A program made the translations under genes and the position numbers. Shown in pieces: positions 11,109 through 21,259 of a stretch of 64,000 nucleotides of DNA. The notes beneath the pieces were generated by a model. It saw only the letters and a list, made by a program, of their open reading frames with translations. It did no database searches and had not been told where the DNA came from. The number at the start of each line of letters is the position of its first letter. Position 1 is the stretch's first letter. The stretch spans positions 48,054,001 to 48,118,000 of the forward strand of contig CM044320.1 of NCBI GenBank assembly GCA_024291935.2, read 5' to 3'. Origin of the DNA: Okapia johnstoni (lineage: Eukaryota; Chordata; Mammalia; Artiodactyla; Giraffidae).

Positions 11109-12814
11109 TGAGAACGACACTAATTGACAAGTATCATGTGACATTATAACTGTGTGTGCCATAGTTGATATTGAAAAGTGATTTGAATAACTATCACACC
11201 CTCTCCCCACAACCCTGCTACTCAGCAGTGTTTGCACTAACAATGTTTTTGGCACTTCATCTGCTTTAAATTCCAGTTTTAAATTGAAAGAAAATGAAAA
11301 ATATCTTTAAACTATTTACCTACATAAATAAATGTTTTTCCAAAGAATATTTATAATGTTTGCCATCAAAGTGGTTTTGATTTTAAGCACAAATGTAAAT
11401 CTCTTTTTAATGAAAACAAATCAGATCAATGATATTTATATTTTAAGACTCCTTTATGTACAGGATCACAGAAACATAACTCAAACTAGCTAAAGTAAAA
11501 AGGAAAGTTATTGACTCACATCCCTAAGAAGTCTAAGTAGGACAAAATCAGGGGCACAGCACTATTATTGCTGGCTGGTTGATATTTTCTCTCACCTGTA
11601 CCTCGGTCTGCCTTTAATCAAACGTGGCATAATAATCCACTTTTCTCCTACTGCTGATGAGCTTCCTTCTGGAAAACAAGGAATTAGCAAATATTTTCTT
11701 TAAATTTTAAATGGCTGTAATATTGCTAGTTTCACCAACTGAAAGGAAAGAGAACCCCTTCTCCATAGTCCATAGCTCATTTCCAGGGAAGCATTCTGAT
11801 TGTCTCCATTTGGGTTATGAGCCCTCACTTACACCGGTCTCTTTACAGAGAATGATTCTCCTGACCTGCCAGTCCTGTATTATGCAACTGAAACAAGGAA
11901 CGGTATAAGGAAAGGATGAGGACAGGAGGGATTGTGATTGACAGTCTTGTTCATGTAAATGGGAAAAAGATGACAGAAATAACATGCACACAGCATCTTG
12001 TTTGCTAAAAATAAAAAGTACTGATTTGTATATAGTTAGTCCTTTCCTTTCTAAATTTTGGCTCAGTTTTAGTTGAGGTCAACCTAGTAATCTTTGAAAA
12101 CATCTCTTTTTAAAGAAATTAAACAGTAAGGAGTTTAAAGTTAAGCTTTAAAAATTTTGCTTTTACTAAGACTTCTATTGATAATCTTAATGCCACAAAT
12201 TATATAAATATGCTTATTAAAATATAGCTACCAATATAACCACTAAAGATTGAGATTTTTTAAAATATATGCATCATAAATCATGAATATGACTTCATAT
12301 TTTTTCTGCATTTTGCTGACATAGTCTTTTTTAGTGATTCATTTCTATGTTTAAAATACTGAGAATATTATGAAATCTTCATTTCCACATTTTAGTAGTG
12401 AAGTGTGACTAGTAGTTTAAAGTAGCAACCGTTTAAAACATATCTTTAAAACTTCTTTCTATGAAAGAAAATTAAAAGGTATGCACACACACACGCGCGC
12501 ACACACACAGAATCAAGCCAGAGCAGTTCTGATTGTTAAAAAGCCAAATACTGTTCCCCCTAAGAATATTAATATGAATATCCAGTCTGGAAATGCTGTT
12601 AAGAGTTTTATTATTACATTAACATTTTTAAAGCTTTATAACTTATAAAATGTTTTCAAGTATATAACCTCATTTGATTTTCACAATTTTTGAAGTTTTT
12701 TATATATAACAAAAGGAACTCTAGTATGTAGCTTTTCTTTTGTTTTCATAGCAGTTACAATTCAAAGTAGCTTTAAATTTATTTTAAAAATGAATGAGGG
12801 CAAGCAAAAAGTAT
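11109..12814. other. Intronic sequence, mostly unassigned
   Basis: 11455-11900 reads like a strongly diverged old interspersed repeat that I cannot name. A mixed CA/CG dinucleotide run lies at 12483-12509. The rest is AT-rich with nothing recognisable. Confidence 0.45.
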
Positions 12815-13460
12815 CAGTAAGAATATGAAGAAATTGTAACCCTTGTGCACTTTGGGTTGTAATGTAAAATTATATAATTGCTATGGAAAATAGTATGGCA
12901 GTTTCTCCAAAAATCACTTCTGGGCATATACTCAAAAAAAGTAAAAGCAGAGACTCAAATAGATGCTTGTATATTCATATTAATAGCAGCATTTTTCACA
13001 ATAGTCCAAAAGTAGAAACAACCTAAATGCCCGTCCACAAGTGAATGGATAAACAAAATGTATTATCTGCATACAGTGAAGTATTATTAATCCTAAAATT
13101 GAAAGAAAATTCTAATACATGGTACAATATGGATGAATCTTGAAGACATGATAAATGAAAGAAGATAGTCACAAAAAGACAGATATGGTGTAATTCCACC
13201 TACATGAGGTACCTGGAGTAGACAAATTCATAGAGACAGAAAGTAGAGGAGTGGTTGTCACGGGCTAGAAGGAGAGAGAAATGAGGAGTTATTGTTTAAC
13301 TGGTACAGAGTTTCAGTTTTGCAACATGAAAAGAATTCTGGAGGTTGGTTAAGTGGTGATGATTGCACAATACTGTGAATGTACTCAATACCACTGAACT
13401 GTACACTTTTAAATGGTTAAGATGGTAAGTTTTATATGTGTTATACCACAATACAAGAAA
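12815..13460 (+). mobile_element. L1 LINE 3' end (old)
   Basis: End of L1 ORF2 plus 3' UTR on the + strand, recognisable from 'agtagaaacaacctaaatgc…gaatggataaacaaa' and from the late 'ctgaactgtacacttttaaatgg' 3' UTR phrase. No intact frame. Confidence 0.85.
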
Positions 13461-13494
13461 TGAGAAAAGGAAGAAATGAATGGAGACAGAGAAT

Positions 13495-14177
13495 AACAAG
13501 TGTTGACAAGGATATGGAGAAATTATAACTCTCATATTCTGATTGTGGAAATGTAAAATGATGCATTCACTGGGGAAAACAGTTTGACAGTTCCTCAAAA
13601 AGTCAAACATGGAGTTAACCTCATGACTCAGCAGTTCTACTTGAGGTTTGTACTCTAGTGTTGTAGACATACATTCACACAAAAACTTGTATGCAAATGT
13701 TCCACTAGCATTATTCATAGCAGCCAAAAAGTAGAAATAACCTAAATGTTCATCAGCTGATGAATGGATAAACAAATTGGTATATCCATGCAATGCAGTA
13801 GTATTCGTCCATAAAAAGGAATGAAGTACTGATAAATGCTACAACATGGAAGAACCTTGAAAACATTTTAGTAAGTGAAAGATTCCTGACAAAAAGGGTA
13901 AACATCCTTGATCCTATTTATATAAAATGTTCTGAATAAACAAATCTATAGACACAGAAAAGTAGATTCATGGTTGTCAGAAGATAAGGGTGAAAGGAAA
14001 TGGAATGTGTTTGCTAATGAGTTTTAGGTTTCTTTTTGGAGTAATGAAAATGTTCTAGAATAAGATAGCAGTAATGGTTGCACAACCTTGTGAATATACT
14101 AAAAAAAAAACTCTTAATTTGTACAATTTTAAATGGTGAATTTTATGGTATATGAATTATATCTCAATTAAAAAAAT
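13495..14177 (+). mobile_element. L1 LINE 3' end (old), second copy
   Basis: A second L1 3' end in the same orientation as the previous one, with its own 'gaatggataaacaaattgg' and 'tgtacaattttaaatggtgaa' landmarks, ending in an A-rich tail (14168-14180). Confidence 0.85.
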
Positions 14178-14191
14178 AAATGACTTCTTAA

Positions 14192-14678
14192 GTGTCCATC
14201 AACAGATGAATGGTTAAAGACCTGGTATATATATCCAATAGAATATTATTCAGCCATACAAAAGAATGAAGTTTTGCCATTTAGATGGACTTGGAGGGTA
14301 TTATGCTAAGTGAAGCAAGTCAGGCAGAGAAAGACAAATACTGTATGATACCACTTATACGTGTGGAATCTGAAAAAGTCAACAAACTCCAATGAGTATA
14401 ACAAAAAAGATGCAAACTCACAGATATAGAGAACAAACTAGTGGTTACCAGTTGGGGGAGAGAGGTGGGGAGGGGCAATATTGAGAGGGGATTAAAAGGT
14501 TCAAACTTAGGTATAATATAAGTAAGTTATGAGGATATATTGTATAGCACAGAGTATATAGCCAATATTTTATAATGACTATAAATAGAATATTACCTTT
14601 AAAAATTGTGAATCACTGCACTGTACACCTGTGACTTACATAATTATGGACACCAACTATACTTAAATTTAAAAAAAA
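14192..14678 (+). mobile_element. L1 LINE 3' end with target-site duplication
   Basis: A 5'-truncated, younger L1 3' end (ORF2 end 'atattattcagccataca', ruminant-type 3' UTR with CTGTACACCTGTGACTTACA, poly-A). It is flanked by a perfect 14-bp duplication AAATGACTTCTTAA at 14178-14191 and 14679-14692. It landed at the poly-A tail of the preceding L1. Confidence 0.9.
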
Positions 14679-14692
14679 AAATGACTTCTTAA

Positions 14693-15237
14693 AATTCCTA
14701 AACTTAGTTGTGTGATTTCACTGAAAGCTGACATTTCATATAAATTCTCTCTACTCTCTACCTATTGTCCCTACCAAATGACCTAATCTCATCTACTGTT
14801 TTACCCCAGTTACTTTACTTACACCCTAGCTACCACAAGATTTATAGGTCCCAAATGCACTGTGCTGCACCATCCCTGTTTTTTTCTTTATTCAGGGTGC
14901 TCTCATCCCCACTTATTCCCACATTTTCTGTTTCTGACAAATTCATGCCTATCCCTACACCCTTCACAAGTGTCTTCACCTTTCTTGAGTTTTCTGTGAC
15001 TAACGGTAGTAGAATGAATTACCTTTTCTTTTCAAACAAGTGTAGTTAGTACAATTATATTTTGTGTATCACACTATATAACAATAGTTTATTTCTTTCT
15101 GTCTCCCCCACTAAATTATCAGCTTCAGAGCAGCAACTACTTATTATTTGTTTCTGTACCTGCAGCACCTAAACACTTTCTTGGCCAAGTATTAGGTACA
15201 TGATAACAATGAAAATCATAATCATAATAATAGATAG
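14693..15237. other. Intronic sequence, unassigned
   Basis: Pyrimidine-rich then AT-rich; no gene or nameable repeat. Confidence 0.5.
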
Positions 15238-15975
15238 CCGTTATTTAGTATACCGACTATGTGACACATGACAAACCTAGACAGTGTATTAAAAAGCAGA
15301 GACATCACTCTGCTGACAAAGGTCAGTATAGTCAAAGCTGTGGTTTTTGCAGTAGTCATGTACGGGTGTGAGAGTTGAACAATAAAAAAGGCTGAGCACT
15401 GAAGAATTGATGCTTTTGAACTGGGGTGTTGGAGAAGACTCTTGAGAGTCCCTTGGACTGCACAGAGATCAAACCAGTCAATCCTAAAGGGAATCAGTCC
15501 TGAATATTCATTGGAAGGACTTATGCTGAAGCTGAAGCTCCAATACTTTGGCCACCTGATGCAAAGAGCCGATTCATTGGAAAAGACCCTGATGATGGGA
15601 AAGACTGAAGGCAAGAGGAGAAGAGGGTGACAGAGGATGAGATGATTGGATGGCATCACCCACTCAATGTACATGAGTTTGAGCAAATTCTGGGAGATGG
15701 TGAAGGACAGGGAGGCCTAGCGTGCTACAGGTCATGGGGTCGCAAAGAGTCGGGACACGACTAAATGACTGAGCAACAACAACAAAGTGCCATGTATTAT
15801 TCAGTGTATTTTGTAGTTAGTAATTCATCCTAATATTCACAACAATCCAATCAGTCAATTGGGTACACAGTGTAGTTAAATAGCTTCCCCAAAGTTGCTC
15901 AGAAAGTACATAGCAAGGCTAGGATTTGAACCCAGTATTTATACCCACTACTACTAGAGTTCTTGCTTCTATGGA
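15238..15975 (-). repeat. MIR SINE, antisense, split by BovB
   Basis: The left piece (TTATTTAGTATACCGACTATG, 15241-15261) and the right piece (15786-15975, including AGCAAGGCTAGGATTTGAACCC) are the two halves of a reverse-complement MIR. A BovB fragment at 15266-15785 separates them. Confidence 0.75.
15266..15785 (+). mobile_element. BovB LINE 3' end inside a MIR
   Basis: Starts at the 'gaccaacctagacagcatatt' point of BovB and runs to the CAACAACAA tail. Carries stops (for example the TGA after GTGTGAGAGT at 15376) and no complete domain. Its start point is almost the same as that of the copy at 41543. Confidence 0.92.
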
Positions 15976-16465
15976 GAATAATGAAGTCTGTGTTCCCATG
16001 TTAGCATTTTAGGCAGTGGAGCATCAGTCAAAACCACTAAATGCTGTACTTAGCTCTAACACTTTATTATACTGAGTACATGTGACTTCCTCATGGGCAT
16101 AATCTAAATTTTTTTTTAATTTATTTATTTTAATTGGAGACTAATTACTTTACAATATTGTAGTGGTTTTTGCTATACATTGACATGAATCAGCCATGGG
16201 TGTACATGTGTTCCCCATCCTGAACCCCCCTCCCACCTCCCTCCCCATCCCATCCCTCTGGGTCATCCCATTGCCCCAGCCCTGAGCATTTGTCTCATGC
16301 ATCGAACCTGGAATGGTGTTCTGTTTCACATATGATAATATACATGTTTCAATGCTATTCTCTCAGAGCGTCTCACCCTCACCTTCTCCCTCAGAGTCCA
16401 TAAGACGGTTCTATGCATCTGTGTCTCTTATTCTGTCTCGCGTATAGGGTTATCATTACCATCTT

Positions 16466-19400
16466 TCAAATTCCATATATATGCATTAGTATACTGTATT
16501 GGTGTTTTTCTTTCTGGCTTACTTCACTTTGTATAATGGGCTCAAGATTTATCCATCTCAATAGAACTGATTCAAATGTATTCTTTTTGATGGCTGAGTA
16601 ATATTCCATTGTGTATATGTACCACAGCTTCCTTATCCATTCGTCTGTTGATGGACATCTAGGTTGCTTCCATGTCCTGGCTATTATAAACAGTGCTGCA
16701 GTGAACATTGAGGTACACGTGTCTCTTTCAATTCTGGTATCCTCAGTGTGTATGCCCAGCAGTGAGATTGCTGGGTCATATGGAAGTTCTATTTCCAGTT
16801 TCTTAAGGAATCTCCACACTGTTCTCCATAGTGGCTGTACTAGTTTGCATTCCCACCAACAGTGTAAGAGGGTTCCCTTTTCTCCACACCCTCTCCAGCA
16901 TTTATTGCTTGTAGACTTTTTGATAGCAGCCATTCTGACCGGTGTGAGTAAGATGGTACCTCATTGTGGTTTTGATTTGCATTTCTCTGATAATGAGTGA
17001 TGTTGAGCATCTTTTCATGTGTTTGTTAGCCATCTGTATGTCTTCTTTGGAGAAATGTCTGTTTAGTTCTTTGGCCCATTTTTTGATTAGGTCGTTTATT
17101 TTTCTGAAATTGAGCTACAGGAGCTGCTTGTATATTTTTGAGATTGATTCTTTGTCCGTTGCTTCGTTTGCTGTTATTTTCTCCCATTCTGAAGGCTGTC
17201 TTTTCTCCATGCTTATAGTTTCCTTCATTGTGCAAAAGCTTTTAAGTTTAATTAGGTCCCATTTGTTTGTTTTTGCTTTTATTTGCATTACTCTGGGAGG
17301 TGGGTCATAGAGGATCCTGCTGTGATTTATGTCGGAGAGTGTTTTGCCTATGTTTTCCTCTAGGAGTTTTATAGTTTCTGGTCTTACGTTTAGATCTTTA
17401 ATCCATTTTGAGTTTATTTTTGTGTATGGTGTTAGAAAGTGCTCTAGTTTCATTCTTTTACAAGTGGTTGACCAGTTTTCCCAGCACCACTTGTTAAAGA
17501 GATTGTCTTTTCTCCATTGTATATTCTTGCCTCCTTTGTCAAAGATAAAGTGTCCATAGGTGTGTGGATTTATCTCTGGGCTTTCTATTTTGTTCCATTG
17601 ATCTATATTTCTGTCTTTGTGCCAGTACCATACTGTCTTGATGACTGTAGCTTTGTAGTATAGCCTGAAGTCAGGCAGGTTGATTCCTCCAGGTCCATTC
17701 TTCTTTCTCAAGATTGCTTTGGCTATTCAAGGTTTTTTGTAATTCCATAAAAATTGTGAAATTATTTGTTCTAGTTCTGTGAAAAAAACCATTGGTAGCT
17801 TGATAAGGATTGCATTGAATCTATAGATTGCTTTGGGTAATATACTTATTTTCACTATATAGATTCTTCTGATCCATGAACATAGTATATTTCTCCATCT
17901 ATTTGTGTCCCCTTTGATTTCTTTCATCAGTGTTTTATAGTTTTCTATATATAGGTCTTTTGTTTCTTTAGGTAGATTTATTCCTAAGTATTTTATTCTT
18001 TTCGTTGCAATGGTGAATGGAATTATTTCCTTAGTTTCTTTTTCTGTTTTCTCATTGTTAGTGTATAGGAATGCAAGGGATTTCTGTGTGTTAATTTCAT
18101 ATCCTGCAACTTAAGTATATTCATTGATTAGCTCTAGTAATTTTCTGGTGGAGTCTTTAGGGTTTTCTATGTAGAGGATCATGTCATCTGCAAACAGTGA
18201 GAGTTTTACTTCTTCTTTCCAATCTGGATTCCTTTTATTTCTTTTTCTTCTCTGATTGCTGTGGCTAAAACTTCTAAAACTATGTTGAATAGTAGTGGTG
18301 AGAGTGGGCACCCTTGTCTTTTTCCTGACTTTAGGGGAGATGCTTTCAATTTTTCACCATTGAGGATAATGTTTGCTGTGGGTTTGTCATATATAGCTTT
18401 TATTATGTTGAGGTATGTTCCTTCTATTCCTGCTTTCTGGAGGGTTTTTATCATAAATGGATGTTGAATTTTGTCAAAGGCTTTCTCTGCATCTGTTGAG
18501 ATAATCATATGGTTTTTATCTTTCAATTTGTTAATGTGGTGTATTGCATTGATTGATTTGCAGATATTATGGAATCCTTGCATCCCTGGGTTAAAGCCCA
18601 CTTGGTCATGATGTATGATCTTTTTAATATGTTGTTGGATTCTGTTTGCTAGAATTTTGTTAAGGATTTTTGCATCTATGTTCATCAGTGATATTGGCCT
18701 GTAGTTTTCTTTTTTGTGGCATCTTTGTCCGATTTTGGTATTAGGGTGATGGTGGCCTCATGGAATGAGTTTGGAAGTTTACCTTCCTCTGCAATTTTCT
18801 GGAAGAGTTTGAGTAGGATAGGTGTTAGTTCTCTAAATTTTGGGTAGAATTCAGATATGAAGCTCTCTGGTCCTGGGCTTTTGTTTGCTTGAAGATTTCT
18901 GATTACAGTTTCAATTTCCATGCTTGTGATGGGTCTGTTAAGATTTTCTATTTCTTCCTGGTTCAGTTTTGGAAAGTTATACTTTTCTAAGAATTTGTCC
19001 ATTTCTTCCAAGTTGTCCATTTTATTGGCATATGGTTGCTGATAGTAGTCTCTTATGATCCTTTTGTCTTTCTGTGTTGTCTGTTGTGATTTCTCCATTT
19101 TCATTTCTAATTTTGTTGATTTGATTCTTCTCCCTTTGTTTCTTGATGAGTCTGGCTGATGTTTTGTCTATCTTATTTGTCTTCTCAAAGAACCAGATTT
19201 TGGCTTTGTTGGTTTTTGCTATGGTCTCTTTTGCTTCTTTTGCATTTATTTCTGCCCTAATTTTTATAATTTCTTTCCTTCTAGTAACCCTGGGGTTCTT
19301 CATTTCTTCCTTTTCTAGTTGCTTTAGGTTTAGAGTTAGGTTATTTATTTGCCTTTTTTCTTGTTTCTTGAGGTAAGCTTGTATTGCTATGAACCTTCCC

Positions 19401-20290
19401 CTTAGCACTGCTTTTACTGAGTCCTAAAGGTTTTGGGTTGTTGTGTTTTCATTTTCAGTCGTTTCTATGCAGATTTTGATTTCTTTTTTAATTTCTTCTG
19501 TGATTTGTTGGTTATTCAGAAGCATGTTTGTTAGCCCCCATATGTTGGAATTTTTAATAGTTTTTTTCCTGTAGTTGACATCTAATCTTACTGCATTGTG
19601 ATCAGAAAAGATGTTTGGAGTGATTTCATTTTTTTTGAATTTACCAAGGCTAAATTTATGGCCTGGGATGTGATCTATCCTGGAGAAGGTTCCATGTGCA
19701 CTTGAGAAAAAGGTGAAATTCATTGTTTTGGGGTGAAATGTCCTATAGATATCAATTAGGTCTAACTGGTCCATTGTATCATTTAAAGTTTGTATTTCCT
19801 TGCTAGTTTTCTGTTTAGTTGATCTATCCATAGATGTGAGTGGGGTATTAAAGACTCACACTATTATTGTGTTACTGTTAATTTCCCCTTTCATACTTGT
19901 TAGCATTTGCCTTACATGTTGTGGTGCTGCTATGTTGGGTGCATATATATTGATAATTGTTATATCTTCTTCTTGGATTGATCCTTTGATCATTGTGTAG
20001 TGTCCTTCTCTGTCTCCTTTCACAGCCTTTATTTCAAAGTCTTTTTTATCTGATATGAGTATTGCTGCTACTGCTTTCTTTTGGTCTCTATTTGCGTGAA
20101 ATATCTTTTTCCAGCCCTTCACTTTCAGTCTGTATGTGTCCCTTGTTTTGAGGTGGGTCTCTTGTAGACAGCATATATAAGGGTCTTGTTTTGTATCCAT
20201 TCAGCCAGTCTTTCTCTTTTGGTTGGGGCCGTCAACCCATTTACATTTAAGGTAATTATTGATAAGTATGATCCCTTTGCCATTTACTTT
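16466..20290 (-). pseudogene. L1 ORF2 (endonuclease-reverse transcriptase), broken
   Basis: Approximate span of 3.8 kb fits the usual ~1,275-residue L1 ORF2p. In order on the minus strand: apurinic-type endonuclease (20200-19424, with the I-I-N-I-Y-A-P-N stretch and a late S-D-H-N-A-V motif), linker, reverse transcriptase (19104-18111, with [10 protein letters not shown] and the catalytic F-A-D-D-M at about 18185-18199), then the C-terminal cysteine-rich domain (16933-16466, C-x-x-x-C around [11 protein letters not shown]). The frame is interrupted at many points (near 19831, 19408, 19104-19022, 18685, 18311-18206, 17927, 17711, 17235-17115 and 16933). The gene product is therefore not made whole. 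Confidence 0.9.
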
Positions 20291-20334
20291 GTTATTTTGG
20301 GTTCAAGTTTATACACCTTTTCTGTGTTTCCTGT

Positions 20335-21259
20335 CTAGAGAAGATCCTTTAGTGTTTGTTGAAAAGCTGGTTTGATGGTGCTGAATTCTCTCAGCTTTTG
20401 CTTGTCTATAAAGCTTTTAATTTCTCCTTCATATTTGAATGAGATCCTTGCTGGGTACAGTAATCTGGGTTGTAGGTTTTTCTCTTTCATCACTTTAAGT
20501 ATGTCCTGCCATTCCTTCCTGGCCTGAAGAGTTTCTGTTGAAAGCTCAGCTGTTATCCTTATGGGAATCCCTTTGTGTGTTATTTGTTGTTTTTCCCTTG
20601 CTGCTTTTAATATTTGTTCTTTGTGTTTGACCTTTGTTAATTTGATTAATATGTGTCTTGGGGTGTTTCACCTTTGGTTTATCCTGTTTGGGACTCTGGG
20701 TTTCTTGGACTTGGGTAGCTATTTCCTTCCCCATTTTAGGGAAGTTTTCAACTATTATCTCCTCAATTATTTTCTCATGGCCTTTCTTTTTATCTTCTTC
20801 TTCTGGGACTCCTATGATTCGAATGTTGGGGCGTTTGACATTGTCCCAGAGGTCTCTGAGGTTGTCCTCATTTCTTTTAATTCTTTTTTCTTTTTTCCTT
20901 TCTGCTTCATTTATTTCCACCATTCTATCTTCCACCTCACTTACCCTATCTACTGCCTCAGTTATTCTACTGTGGGTTTCCTCCAGAGTGTTTTTGATCT
21001 CATTTATTGCATTATTCATTATATATTGACTCTTTTTTATTCCTTCTAGGTCCTTGTTAAACATTTCTTGCATCTTCTCAATCCTTGTCTCCAGGATATT
21101 TATCTGTAGCTCCATTTTGTTTTCAAGATTTTGGATCATTTTTACTATCATTATTCTGAATTCTTTTTCAGGTAGACTCCCTATCTCCTCCTCTTTTGTT
21201 TGGTTTGGTGGGCATTTATTGTGTTCCTTTACCTGCTGAATATTTCTCTGCCTTTTCAT
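20335..21259 (-). pseudogene. L1 ORF1 (RNA-binding protein), frameshifted
   Basis: The first 237 codons from the ATG at 21259 are open and show the L1 ORF1p layout: a charged N-terminus, a long coiled coil (about residues 40-125, rich in Glu/Lys/Ile heptads) and the start of the RRM domain (…NIRIIGVPEEEDKKKG…). The frame is lost near 20700-20546. The expected C-terminal domain continues in another frame to a TAG at 20337-20335, giving roughly 308 codons in all, close to the family norm. L1 ORF1p is a trimeric nucleic-acid chaperone that coats L1 RNA. Confidence 0.9.

Noticed and set aside
12815..14692. Tandem duplication of one segment
   Set aside because: The three blocks differ in sequence and tails and look like separate L1 insertions; the third has its own target duplication.
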